This document shows, one piece after another, positions 1 to 10,146 of a DNA stretch of 64,000 bases. The notes beneath the pieces were generated by a model. It saw nothing but the letters and a program-made list of their open reading frames with translations, had not been told where the DNA came from and did no database searches. Source of the DNA: Cymbomonas tetramitiformis (taxonomy: Eukaryota > Chlorophyta > Pyramimonadophyceae > Pyramimonadales > Pyramimonadaceae); assembly GCA_001247695.2 (NCBI GenBank), contig LGRX02024790.1, positions 49,985-113,984 on the forward strand, read 5' to 3'. Position numbers and translations under genes: made by a program. Numbering within the stretch: the stretch's first letter is position 1; each line of letters begins with the position of its first letter.

Positions 1-640
1 GGTATCATTTCACTAGCGCTCTTGGGGGACGCAGCCGCAGAGCACGTGTCGTTGCCCGCCCAACTGTGCAGGGCAGCCTTCTGGCGCAGCATTGCGTGCA
101 GCAAGGAGCCCGAGTCGCGAGACGCAGGCGATACCCTGCTAGTGCTCTTGGCGGGTGCAACAGCAGGGCAAGTGTCGTTGCCTGTCCGGCTGTGGTTGGC
201 GCAGGTGGAGGAGGCGTGCGTTGTAGCACTGCTGTGCGCGCGTGCGCTGCTCTCCCGCATGGGCGCACGCTTGTCGCTCACTGCTGCGCCACTCCGTCGC
301 GTCCCCGCCAGCCGCCTCGCCGGAGCCCTCGCAAGCCGAGGTTGTCCCGCAAACACCAGCCGCCCTCCGCTGCGGCACACGACTACCAGCGGCCGCGTAG
401 GCGAATTTTTACCAAGCGCATGTCGCTCCGCGCGCCACCCCAACGGTTGCACCGGCTCCATCCCGCCCGACGCTATCGTCCCGGAGCGAAATGCCACCTG
501 CTGCAATCCTTGCACCAACGGCTGCGACGAGCTTTGCGCCTGCGGCGTCATGTCAGGTGCCGGGGCCGTTGTGGTTCCCACACGCCACACTGACTGCTGC
601 AGACACCCCCGAATTGGCAGCTGTTGAGCTTTATGCGTAC
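1..640. repeat. GC-rich segment with a diverged tandem duplication
   Basis: The left edge is GC-rich, unlike the AT-rich DNA that follows. Two diverged units of about 128 bp lie in tandem, starting near positions 12 and 139; both contain a CTCTTGG core followed by GTGTCGTTGCC. A plus-strand frame is open from 22 to 627, but a second long frame overlaps it and neither product shows a recognisable domain. I read the openness as a by-product of GC content. The region may be the edge of something that continues left of the window. Confidence 0.4.
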
Positions 641-689
641 GTGGGCCCACGTTGATCACTGGCCGAGGCGTTTTGCTTTGTAGCTCCAG

Positions 690-900
690 TGTGTTTACAT
701 TTATCTCAGTCCGGATATGATACGATACATATACTATGCTGTAAGTGTTCGATATCATAACATATATGTACGCCTCAATGTACAGCATCATCATGTGCTG
801 ACACACGACGACGTTCTTTGCGCAAGTGCGAGAGTGTTTACATTTATCTCAGTACGGATATGATACGATAAATATACTGTGTCGTAAGTGTGCAATATTT
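690..900 (+). repeat. Pair of direct repeats about 65 bp long
   Basis: Two near-identical copies start at about 691 and 834, both beginning GTGTTTACATTTATCTCAGT and continuing through GGATATGATACGATA. The 143-bp spacing and high identity indicate a local duplication. No gene is visible between 640 and 1250. Confidence 0.6.
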
Positions 901-927
901 AATCACTATAAAGTATTGTGTGCATTT

Positions 928-1060
928 TCACTGTCGTGAATTGCCAGTGTACCCCGATCGCGCCGGGAGAAGCGTCGCATATTAAATCACGGTCCGTGTC
1001 TACTATCAAATGCCTATGTGTTTGTGGTAAGTGCGTTGTGGTAAGTCATGGTTGATTTTT
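928..1060 (+). repeat. Dispersed repeat family R, copy 1
   Basis: This copy contains GTGAATTGCC, then CGCCGGGAGAAGCGTCG, then CGGTCCGTGTCTACTATC. The same order of blocks recurs on the minus strand at about 6728-6885, 9951-10075 and 13029-13200. No protein or RNA function is recognised; a short interspersed element is the simplest reading. Confidence 0.5.
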
Positions 1061-1841
1061 AATTCTCGTGTGTTTACGTGTGGCTTACAAGGGCACGCGG
1101 AGGGAAAGTCCAACAACCTCATTGGTGGCAGCAATGTTCGCGAAGCACACGAGCGGCGCCATTCATTCCAACCACAATGTTGAAAAACTACGATACATTG
1201 GTAGTTTTGCCCTCGTCACTTTATAACAAATTGACAGCGGTTAATAATATTGGGTGACATGACATAGCCTAGTGTTTGTCACGGTCTGGGTGATCCTGGA
1301 TGCCTCTAATAAATGGTGTCATATCAATACATTTGTATTCGATGTGGTGGTGTTTTTAGAGTGATATAATGACATAACCTAGTGATTTTTGTCTAAAACC
1401 TAGTGGGACTGGTACACTATATAGTGGAACGCGATTTTTCATATAGTGGTGTACCTAGCACCCGAAGATGTCATCGGGTTGTCGGGATCTTGTAAATGTG
1501 TACTGTATGTCAATCAATTTTTGAACCGACAGCAAAATCCCAGTTCCATTATACAGTGTACCATTTCCATTATATCGATGTAGGGCGCGGTCCTCGTTGA
1601 GTATTATCGAAGAATGATTCGATATTGTCGAGGCATCGTTCCTTAAACCCTAATCTCAATGTTTTTGTTCCTCAACGTGCCTGATACCCAGGCTACTTAA
1701 ACCGATATTTAGAGGATCAAGATGACCTCGGATCAAACTTTTGGCAAGACACTGCAGAAAGAGCAGCTCGAGAACTTGACAACATGGGTGCTCAAATTTT
1801 TAAAGGACCTTCAAGGAAACCCGCTGCACCTCGTTTATTAA

Positions 1842-2384
1842 CCCCTAAGGAGCGGTTTGTACCGTATACGGACGGATCACTCAATTCTGCATTGTGAAGC
1901 CGTAAGAATGTCAAATTTACTTTCGAGGACAGTTCTGAAAACCTCTCGGCAAGCTGCATGCAACTATGTATTTGGAGAATGTCAAATCAGACATACTCTT
2001 TAGAGGGTTGCGGTTTAAACCTAAAATTTCGCATATTATGAGTATGGCAATCCTAGGGCACACGTGTAACAAGTGTTACATGCGCCCTAACGCGGATATA
2101 TACCACATTATTGATATTGATCATTAGGCATGATGCACACTAGGTGTACTAGGGTCGGCATCAGGGATTTTTTCTAGCTTAAAGAGTAAATTTTGCTATC
2201 AAGTCTATCCAATTTAATTTGACGAATATTCTAGCAACGGCATTTTATACACGCTTAAACAATCCGCCTTGAGTAGACGTTTCCGTAGCTGTGTTCAAAA
2301 GTAAAATTGGATATCCAAAGCTTGAGTTATCGCAAAATATGTGCGGATTCTCAAACCTTAAAGATTCCATCCGCTTCTTAGGGG
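1842..2384. mobile_element. piggyBac-like MITE nested in the TIR element
   Basis: A 543-bp insertion is bounded by TTAA at 1838-1841 and 2385-2388. Its termini are inverted: CCCCTAAGGAGCGG on the left and, on the opposite strand, CCCCTAAGAAGCGG on the right. The related element at 10147-10847 lacks this segment and has a single TTAA at the equivalent point (10370-10373), so the empty site is visible in the same window. TTAA duplications with CCC-starting ends are the signature of the piggyBac superfamily. There is no transposase. Confidence 0.75.
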
Positions 2385-2437
2385 TTAAGCGAATCAGTCA
2401 ATTTAGCAAAGGGTAATAGACAATGATGTAGTAGTTC

Positions 2438-2652
2438 CACTATATAGTGAAATTGGTACACTATATAGTGTACCAGTTCCACTATATAGTGAGCCTGGTA
2501 CACTATATAGTGGTCAATCCCACTATGTAGTGGAACTGGTACACTAGATAGTGTACCAGTTCCACTACATAGTGGTACGCCACTATATAGTGGAACTGGT
2601 ACACTATATAGTGTACCAGTTCCACTACATAGTGGTACGCCACTATATAGTG
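2438..2652. repeat. Array of eleven 12-bp palindromes
   Basis: Eleven copies of the palindrome CACTATATAGTG or one-base variants (CACTATGTAGTG, CACTAGATAGTG, CACTACATAGTG) start at 2438, 2459, 2480, 2501, 2521, 2542, 2563, 2581, 2602, 2623 and 2641. Most are 20-21 bp apart with the spacer alternating between TACCAGTTC-like and GAACTGGTA-like sequence; two spacings are 18 bp. The array is subterminal in the TIR element, and a shorter version is in the second copy near 10180-10320. Subterminal arrays are often transposase-binding sites; that role is inferred. Confidence 0.8.
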
Positions 2653-2689
2653 TACAAAAACCACTAGGTTTTGTACCAACACCCAAAAG

Positions 2690-4500
2690 TATTGCTCGGC
2701 CGAACGTCCTGTAGTTCCTTTGTCGATCTCTCCAGACTCCTTTGCATGGGTTGATTGCTGATCTGAATGTGAACACTTTCGTTGTCCTCGTGTTTAGCAA
2801 GGGATGCGCTCACCGCTTTTACTTGTTTAGAGGTGCTGTTGGAATCTTTGTAGGAATCACACGGCGGTGCAAAAGACTGGTGATGTTTCAACTGGCCGCA
2901 CGGAGCCTTGCGGGATATCACATCACCGATGACACACTACGCGGCCTGGACGCTAATTCATTTACCGATCCGCTATTTGCGTTGTTAGTTCTCGGATTTT
3001 TCAGAGCTATGTTTAAATTTTGTACATCTGAACAATGTTCTGATTGATCACAAAGCAGAGATCTCCGTAACTCTAGCTCACTTCAATTCATACACGTGAA
3101 AAGTAATTTTTCACTATTTTCACGTGCTACCAACCACAAATCGTGGCACAGACCATACTAGCTAACTATGATCCTCCTGCGTGCCTGCCACGTCAGTCGC
3201 GCTGTGTTGATCGTTCGTGCTTCCACAATTCACGGCTCGTCCTCTTTGAATACTGCCAGCTTCATAGCATTCTCAGCCGAGCCTTAAGAAATTCTAGAAA
3301 ACCGTAGCATACTTACTTCATTCGGCGGACTCCAATTCCTTCGTCACCTCGCCGTAGCGCATCGCGTTGACGCCAGCCGCCACGTCAAGGGAAGCCGAGA
3401 ATTGCCAGCGGTGAAGCGGAATAAATAAAAGACCAACAAAATCACAAGTAGGTAAAAACGCCACAAATTAATTACCTGCAGTGGAACAACAACACTTCAG
3501 TAATTTCAGGAGTACACCGTGCTTCACCACCGGCATGCTCCCGAGACTGCAGAAGTGGACAGCGTTTGTGTTCTTGACGTCCTCGACGCACCAGTCCATA
3601 CCACCAGATCCAGTCGTACACCCCAGGTCTCCCAAGCACCAGCGCCGTTGTCGTCCCACCAGCAACAGTAAAAATGCGTCGCGTTCGCCACGTCGTCTAA
3701 AGAGAGTCGAAAGAACAAACGCGCGACACCGCGCACCAAAACGGCAACCCTAACTATCCCCGGCAAACAATTGCTGAGTATATATCGCTGCAAAAGCAAA
3801 GAGGCTGCCATCAATATTTTTTGCAAAACAAGTATATCTATACCTCTAAGAAGTGGTGAGATATGGGATGGCGTGGAGGCTGAGATAGCTGCGGGGTTAT
3901 GCCGTGGGTTTGCTCGTTTTGTCAGCGCCGGCTAATTTTCACCTCCGCGAGAAAACACACCATTTCTTTTTGAAGGGCTTAGAACGGTTCCAAGTTTTTT
4001 TCAAACGCTTGTTTACGAGTTTTTTGAGGATCGTATGTTTTCCGATTTCTTGTTTGTGGCAAAACGTAAAGGGACAAAAATATTTTTTCCTCAGCAGTCG
4101 AATACTCGGATCATCGCTGATTGACCCGGTTTTGGGTTTCAAGCATTTTTGGTGGCTGGGCGCTACTGAACCCCCGTTACTCCCAGAATCTTGTGAAAAT
4201 GATGTGTTAGAGCACCTTTGTTTTTTGTCACAGGCATATCCGCACAGCTACGAATATGCATTTTGACTGGACAGTAGATTTCGCTGACCTCCTGACCACG
4301 TGCCTCTTCTGAAAGGACTTTGACTACTTATGAGGTGTGTTCGCTTTCTAAGCCTTTACATTCATCTCAGGAAAGAATATCATGGCTTGGCTGGGAGTTT
4401 TCTCGCGCTGTGTTATTAATGGTTTTGCGTCGTACAACTTGGGCTTTGCAGGGGCATTCTATCTGCGCCGGCCACAGGAGACACAGCAGACTTCAAGTGT
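2690..4500. other. No gene recognised
   Basis: Short open frames exist on both strands (for example 2742-3047, 3481-3753 and 3904-4266), but none has a recognisable domain, a partner copy or codon bias that would support coding. No tRNA, rRNA or obvious element boundary was seen. Confidence 0.5.
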
Positions 4501-4510
4501 TTCCACATGT

Positions 4511-4960
4511 CGGTGTGGCCGTCTGGATGTTGGTGAGTGCCACCCCAGCTTGGTATAAACCCCAATCACACCTGACTTTCTCGAGTCTCTGGCCATCTGT
4601 GACGAGGACCTCGAGAAAGCTACCCGACGGCACTGACCATACTGTTCGAGTGCATCATCCACACATTTGGTGTGGCAGTCTGGAGGTTGACAAATGCCAC
4701 CCCACCTTGGGCTCAACCCCAATCACGCCTAGCTTTCTCGAGTTCCTCGCCAAGAGCTGCGGTGAGGGGATCGAGAAAGCTACCCGCCAGAACTGCACTG
4801 ACCGTACGGTTGAGGTGTGATCAACATATTTGGTGTGGTAGTGTGGAGGTTTATTGGCAAATGCCACCCCAGCTTGGGTTTAACCCCAATCACGCCTGGC
4901 TTACTCGAGTCCTTTGACTTAAAGGACTCGCGCAAGCTGACCGCCGAAAGGGCTGTAGAA
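4511..4960 (+). repeat. Three tandem units of about 160 bp, each with a hairpin
   Basis: Units start at about 4511, 4669 and 4832, each beginning GGTGTGG and running through GCCACCCCA and CCCCAATCACGCCT. Inside the first two units an inverted repeat pairs CTTTCTCGAG with a downstream CTCGAGAAAG or ATCGAGAAAG. In the third unit the flanking sequence differs but keeps complementary arms around ACTCGAGTCCTTTGA and AAAGGACTCG. The hairpin position is thus conserved while its sequence changes. Short frames crossing the array look fortuitous. Confidence 0.65.
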
Positions 4961-5873
4961 TCGTGCAGCTCCTTCGGTTTCTGACTCTCCGCATTTTTAT
5001 AACCCTAACACCCTGAGCACTTCACAAGCAATCATGTAAAGGCATTTGCATCCCTTCAACTTTGAGCTAGTCGGACACCTGTATTTCCTATGCTGCACAT
5101 AACACTTTATTTGTTGCACAGTTATGTGTTTAGAATACACTGGTATGTTTGAGAATGTAGAGGTCACGCCACAATTTAATGGCTGTGCACTCTCAGATCA
5201 GTCAGAGTACAGCTTGAAGCAAAGCGCGCGACAAAGCATTGTAGCACGGCTGCAATCGAACAAATATTATGTGCGTAGGTATGTGTAGTAGAATTAAAAG
5301 TGAATAGTACCTCTTCTATGTGACCAAATGTGCTTCTTGAGAAAACAAGTGAAATAGCTAGTCCGTGTATCGCGCTCTGAGCCGTGGTAATGTTGCAAAT
5401 TTATGACCCATCCCAATGTTACAGATGGTTTTGTTAGCAATACAAAGCTGCATCCAAAGCTCAGCTCAGGACGACAGGGATACAATGCACCCAACATACA
5501 CAAAGTCGCGGCCTGTTTGTACGTGGTCATTGCAGCTATTGCCAATATTATATTGCAATGATAGTATATACTTCTTTCTTATTATTGCAGGAATCAGCCT
5601 GTGTCTTTGGGCAATTTCCCTATTGCCTTATTCATTCACGATTACGCTCTGGCTGAGTACAAAGTGACTGGCATTGCTGTATTTATATTGTGATTTTTGC
5701 GTAGTAAACACCCACACGAGGACGAGGTGCAAGTCTGTTTGGCGTGTGTTTAATGCCCATCGTCCCGTGACTGCTTCCGTGTGCGTGTTTGGTTTGATAC
5801 AGCAAATCTTTGTTTCAGCATTTCCTTTTTCCTGTATGTAGGTTTGGTTTTCAGGTTTGCATATTGTGGAGCC
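4961..5873. other. No gene recognised
   Basis: AT-rich sequence with scattered short open frames and no recognisable domain. Nothing in it could be tied to the neighbouring repeats. Confidence 0.5.
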
Positions 5874-5876
5874 TTA

Positions 5877-6468
5877 GGCCCGTCGTTGTATCTGGTTTGG
5901 GAACTTTGTCGCGATGTCGGCATGTCGTTGTGTCGTGTCGGATGTCGCTGTCGCGTGACCAGTTACAACGATGAAATTTCTCTGGACTGCATGACGTCCG
6001 GTGCGCACGTGGCGTCCGGATTTATATTTCTTTTCCCCCCATCGGGTGGCACAAATGCCTCGATCGTTGAAACGCACGTGCTAGATTCACTATTTCGCTT
6101 TCCCCCCACAAAACGCGGTCATGTCTTTTTGCCAACGTGGAACCGAAAAACCGACATGCCCGACATGCGCGACATTAAATGCCTGTGCGCCCTTAAAAAA
6201 GTTTTGATCTAACGATAGATTTTAGATTAACACGACATAGGTCGACAAAAACGCGACAAAATGGGGTTACGTTATCTTTTTTGGAGCTACAATATCTTTC
6301 GTTTTCACCGACATGCAGAGATATCGTAGCTCCCAAAAAGATATCGTAACGCATGTCGCATGTCAGCGGTCGATTTTCAGATTTTTTCAACCAATCAAAT
6401 CGCCGTGATCAAAAACGCAACAGACCGACATGTAGTCAAAATTCCCAAACCAGATACAACGACGGGCC
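5877..6468. mobile_element. PIF/Harbinger-like MITE
   Basis: A 592-bp element has long terminal inverted repeats. The left end begins GGCCCGTCGTTGTATCTGGT and the right end is its reverse complement, with identity continuing for about 28 bp. It is flanked on both sides by TTA (5874-5876 and 6469-6471). A 3-bp TWA duplication and GGSC-type ends are typical of PIF/Harbinger (Tourist-like) elements. A second internal inverted repeat (about 6268-6352) pairs GTTACGTTATCTTTTT with its near complement. Open frames inside are short and carry no transposase. Confidence 0.75.
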
Positions 6469-6471
6469 TTA

Positions 6472-6727
6472 TGGTATAGTTCTTAGACCTTATTTAGTGA
6501 CTAGCAATGTGATGTGTATGTGGCACATATCGCACAATGCGTGGTGGTAAGCCAGAGTGAATACTATATATATACTAGCAATGTGATGTGTATGTGCTGA
6601 CAGTGCCAATACTTTATTTGCCTTGCTCCCAAGCCCATCCAGCATCACCTGCTAGCATCATTTTTGTCATGTACACCTCTTGTAACTATGTTATGTTATG
6701 CCACTTCATTAATTTGAGAATAAAACA
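6472..6727. other. Short intergenic stretch
   Basis: A 22-bp sequence, CTAGCAATGTGATGTGTATG plus two bases, occurs twice here, near 6502 and 6578. No gene is recognised. Confidence 0.4.
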
Positions 6728-6885
6728 TCAACCCTGGTTTACCACAGCGCACTCCTTACCGCATGTACCAAATACAAAGGCATCCGATAGTAGACACGGA
6801 CCACAACTTAATATGCGACACTTCTCCCGGAGCGAACGGGGCATACACGGCTGCATTGGTAATTCACGATAGTGAAGATGCACAA
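6728..6885 (-). repeat. Dispersed repeat family R, copy 2
   Basis: The minus strand carries the same blocks as the copy at 928-1060: GTGAATTACC, CCGTTCGCTCCGGGAGAAG and CCGTGTCTACTATCGGATGC. It ends about 20 bp from the stop codon of the Kelch gene and may lie in that gene's 3' untranslated region. Confidence 0.5.
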
Positions 6886-6906
6886 TATATATATATATTG
6901 ATTATG

Positions 6907-9657
6907 CTACTTCAATAATTTGCTATGCGCACCAAGGCAATCGTCATGTTGCATGCACTCCACGGTCTCCAGCTCTTTACCGCCGTCATGCCCACCCATC
7001 ACGTATATGTGTTGTCCCTGCACCACCGCCGCGCACCCATAGCGTTTGGTGCTCATTCTGGCCACCGCCTTCCAACGCCCGGTTGCCACATCCATGCGCT
7101 CCACCGTCTGCAGATAGTTGTCACCATCACGCCCACCCATCACATATATGTGTTGTCCCTGCACCACCGCTGCGCACCCATAGCGCTTGGTGCCCATGCT
7201 GGCCACCGCCTCCCACTGCCGCCCTGTTGCCACATCCATGCGCTCCACGGTCTCCAAATAGTTGTCGCCATCACGCCCACCAATTGCATAGATATGCTGT
7301 CCCAGCACCACTGCTGCACACCCAGAGCGTTTGGTGCCCATGCTGGCAACCGCCTCCCACAGCCCTGTTGCCACGTCCATGCGCTCCACGGTCTGCAGGT
7401 ATTGCCAGCCGCCAAGACCAAGACCACACCCGCCGCCTATCACATATATATGCTGTCCCTGCACCACCGCCGCGCACCCATAGCGCATGGTGCTCATTCT
7501 AGCAGGCGCCTGGAACCATAGCCCTGTGGCCACGTCCATGCGCTCCAGGTAGTTGACGCCGGATCGCCATGAGCTTCCGCCCATTACATAGATATGCTGT
7601 CCGTGCACCACCGCCGCACACTGGTAGCGATAAGTCTTCATGCAGCCTCTCACCTGTTCCCACTGCACTTGCCATTGACCTGCCACTGCCTTGCCAGCTG
7701 ACACATCCATGCGCTCCACGGTCTTCAGGCAATTCCAGCCACCGCCAGCATACCCTCCTATCACATATACGTGATGTCCCTGCACCACCGCCGCGCACCC
7801 ATGGCGCTTGGTGCCCATGCTGGCAACCGCCTCCCACCGCCTTTCTGGCATGTCCATATCATCCTGCATGCGCTCCACGGTCTCTAGGTATTTGTAGGCA
7901 TCATTGAACCCGCCAATCGCAAAGATGTGTTGTCCCAGCACCACTGCAGCGCACCCATAGCGCTTGGTGCCCATGCTGGCCACCACCTCCCACTGCCCTG
8001 TTGCCACATCCATGCGCTCCACCGTCTGCAGGTATGTGCCGCCATCATACCCGCCGATCGCATAGATATACTGTCCCAGCACAGCCGCCGAGCACCAATA
8101 GCGCTTGGTGCCCATGCTGGCCACCACCTCCCACCGCCCTGTTGCCACATCCAAGCGCTCCACGGTCTCCAGATATATGTGCCAACGACCGCATCCGCTG
8201 TCCATACCGCCTATTGCATATATATGTTGTCCCTGCACCACCGCTGCGCACCCATAGCGCTCGGTGCCCATGCTGTCCACTACCTCCCACTCCCTTGTCG
8301 TCACGTCCATGCGCTCCACCGTCTGCAGGTACTTGCTGCTACTCATCCCGCCTATTACATATATGTACTGTCCCTGCACCGCCGCCGCGCACCCATAGCG
8401 CTCCGTGCCCATCCTACCCACTTTTTCCCACTGCCCTTGTGACTGACCTGCCACTGCCTTGCCAGCTGACATGTCCATGCGCTCCACGGTCTTCAGGTAA
8501 TTGCAGTCAGCATTAAACCCTCCTATCACATATATGTGCTGTCCCTGCACCACTGCCGCGCACCCATGGCGCTTGATGCGCATGCTGGCAACCGCCTTCC
8601 ACCGCCTCTCGGTCTCGTCCATGCACTCCACGGTCTCCAGGTGTTTGCAGCTATCATTAAACCCGCCAATTGCAAAGACATGTTGTCCCTGTACCACTGC
8701 CGCGCACCCATAGCGCTTGGTGCCCATGCTGGCGACCGCCTCCCACCCCGCTGTCGTCACGCGCATGCGCTCCACGGTCTGCAGGAACTTGCCAAGCGAA
8801 TCTTCTGCGCCTCCTATGACATATATGTGTTGTCCTTGCACCACCGCCGCACACCCATATCTCTTGGTGCCCATGCTGGGCAGCGCCTCCCACCGCCCTG
8901 TCTCCACCTTCATGTACTCCACGGTCTCCAGGTACTTAGCATGGTTTTCCGCACCGCCGATCACATATATGTGTTGTCCCTGCACCACCGCTGCGCACCC
9001 ACATCGCTTTACGCACATGCTGGCCTCCACCTCCCACTGCCCTGTTGCCACATCCATGCGCTCCACGGTCGCCAGGTGATTGCCATACAGGTGTTTGCCG
9101 CCACTCTTATTGCTGCCTGCCATCACATAGATGTACTGTCCCTGCACCACTGCCGCACACCCATATCTCTTGGTGCCCATGCTGCACACCGCCTCCCACT
9201 GTCTTGTCTCCAAGTTCATGCGTTCCACGGTCTCCAGTAATTTGATGCCATCACTGCCACCTATTGCATAGATGTACTGTCCCTGCACCACCGCTGCAAA
9301 CCCATAGCGCTTGGTGCACATGCTGGGCACCGCCTCCCACTGCCCTGTCGCCACGTCCATGCGCTCCACGGTCTCTAGGAACTTACTAGGATTTTCCGCG
9401 CCACCAATTGCATAGATGTACTGTCCCTGCACCACCGCAGTGCACCCACATCGCTTGGTGCACATGCTGCGTACCGCCTCCCACTGCCCTGTCGCCACGT
9501 CCATGCGCTCCACGGTCTCTAGGAACTTGCTAGGATTTTCCGCGCCACCAATTGCATAGATGTACTGTCCCTGCACCACCGCCGTGCATCCATGGCGGTT
9601 TGTGCACATGCTGCGTACCGCCTCCCACTGCCTTTCTACCATGTCCATGTCAACCAC
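6907..9657 (-). CDS. Kelch-repeat protein, 18 repeats, probably three beta-propellers
   Basis: A single 916-codon frame without introns. From residue about 9 to the end it consists of 18 consecutive repeats of 46-57 residues. The common unit runs QWEAVASMGTKRYGC, then AAVVQGQHIYVIGG (the Kelch double-glycine strand), then LETVERMDVATG. Kelch repeats form blades of beta-propellers, usually four to seven per propeller, and typically bind proteins; 18 would fit three six-bladed propellers, which is inference. No BTB, BACK, F-box, signal peptide or membrane segment is present, so its partner and location are unknown. Repeats are very alike: the first two differ at few positions and share a 144-bp nucleotide period, indicating recent duplication. 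Repeats 8 and 13 carry a longer AGKAVAGQ insertion. The protein starts almost inside repeat 1, so an upstream exon or an earlier start cannot be excluded. Confidence 0.85.
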   Translation of the reverse strand: MVDMDMVERQWEAVRSMCTNRHGCTAVVQGQYIYAIGGAENPSKFLETVERMDVATGQWEAVRSMCTKRCGCTAVVQGQYIYAIGGAENPSKFLETVERMDVATGQWEAVPSMCTKRYGFAAVVQGQYIYAIGGSDGIKLLETVERMNLETRQWEAVCSMGTKRYGCAAVVQGQYIYVMAGSNKSGGKHLYGNHLATVERMDVATGQWEVEASMCVKRCGCAAVVQGQHIYVIGGAENHAKYLETVEYMKVETGRWEALPSMGTKRYGCAAVVQGQHIYVIGGAEDSLGKFLQTVERMRVTTAGWEAVASMGTKRYGCAAVVQGQHVFAIGGFNDSCKHLETVECMDETERRWKAVASMRIKRHGCAAVVQGQHIYVIGGFNADCNYLKTVERMDMSAGKAVAGQSQGQWEKVGRMGTERYGCAAAVQGQYIYVIGGMSSSKYLQTVERMDVTTREWEVVDSMGTERYGCAAVVQGQHIYAIGGMDSGCGRWHIYLETVERLDVATGRWEVVASMGTKRYWCSAAVLGQYIYAIGGYDGGTYLQTVERMDVATGQWEVVASMGTKRYGCAAVVLGQHIFAIGGFNDAYKYLETVERMQDDMDMPERRWEAVASMGTKRHGCAAVVQGHHVYVIGGYAGGGWNCLKTVERMDVSAGKAVAGQWQVQWEQVRGCMKTYRYQCAAVVHGQHIYVMGGSSWRSGVNYLERMDVATGLWFQAPARMSTMRYGCAAVVQGQHIYVIGGGCGLGLGGWQYLQTVERMDVATGLWEAVASMGTKRSGCAAVVLGQHIYAIGGRDGDNYLETVERMDVATGRQWEAVASMGTKRYGCAAVVQGQHIYVMGGRDGDNYLQTVERMDVATGRWKAVARMSTKRYGCAAVVQGQHIYVMGGHDGGKELETVECMQHDDCLGAHSKLLK

Positions 9658-9950
9658 GAAGAAGAGGGAGTATTATCGTTGATAGCTTGCGGGAGCGTCT
9701 TATGGCGTCATTACAGTTTTGTTGGTGTTGAGGGACATGCTTCCGATGTGCAATGACGCTACTGGTGCATAAAGTTCACGGAAGAGGTCCACTACGCTAG
9801 TCTCTGCATATCACATCGCGCAGAATAGCACAACTAAGCACGATTCCTCAAGAAGAAACAAATACAAAATAACTCGGATCAAGTCAGGACACCCAAAAGA
9901 ATATGAAACAATTCGGATCAAGTTATAGTATTCACTTTGGCTTACCACCA
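9658..9950. other. Upstream flank of the Kelch gene
   Basis: About 290 bp with no other gene. It should hold the promoter of the minus-strand Kelch gene, but no clear core element could be assigned. Confidence 0.35.
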
Positions 9951-10075
9951 CGTACTGTGCGATTTGCACCAAGCAACAGGGGCATCCGATAGTTAAATCA
10001 GACTGTAATAGTCACAACGCATGTCCCGGCGTGACGGGGCATACAAGGCCGCACACTAAGCAATTCACAGCACGA
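9951..10075 (-). repeat. Dispersed repeat family R, copy 3
   Basis: A more diverged copy of the family seen at 928-1060, 6728-6885 and 13029-13200, recognisable by GGGGCATCCGATAG, CCCGGCGTGACGGGGCATAC and AATTCAC. With the copy at 6728 it brackets the Kelch gene. Confidence 0.45.
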
Positions 10076-10146
10076 AACACATATACCGTAGGTATGAGTG
10101 AAGGTCGCTGCATACTCAGACTATATCAGCATGCACCACGTGATTA

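Larger units (their letters stand above)
1250..2687 (+). mobile_element. Unclassified TIR element, copy 1 (interrupted by a MITE)
   Basis: The sequence matches the reverse complement of 10147-10847 over several blocks: the AACCTAGTG terminal region, a TCCTCGT...ATATTGTCGAGG block, and GATGACCTCGGATCAAA followed by CTCGAGAACTTGACAA. The ends are inverted relative to each other: AAAACCTAGTGG followed by CACTATATAGTGG appears at both, reading inward. The right end is CACCCAA near 2687; the left end is less certain (1250 or about 1370). No transposase is encoded, so it would be non-autonomous. A third partial copy is at 33508-33592. Confidence 0.6.

Noticed and set aside
22..627. Host gene at the left edge (201-codon frame)
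   Set aside because: Two long frames overlap in GC-rich repeat sequence, and neither has a domain or consistent codon bias.
2438..2652. CRISPR-like regular repeats
   Set aside because: Repeats are 12-bp palindromes with 6-9-bp spacers that are themselves repeated, in a eukaryotic TIR element; there are no unique spacers and no cas genes.
6925..9245. Plus-strand His/Cys-rich frames across the Kelch gene
   Set aside because: They are antisense reading of the Kelch repeats and simply inherit the repeat period.
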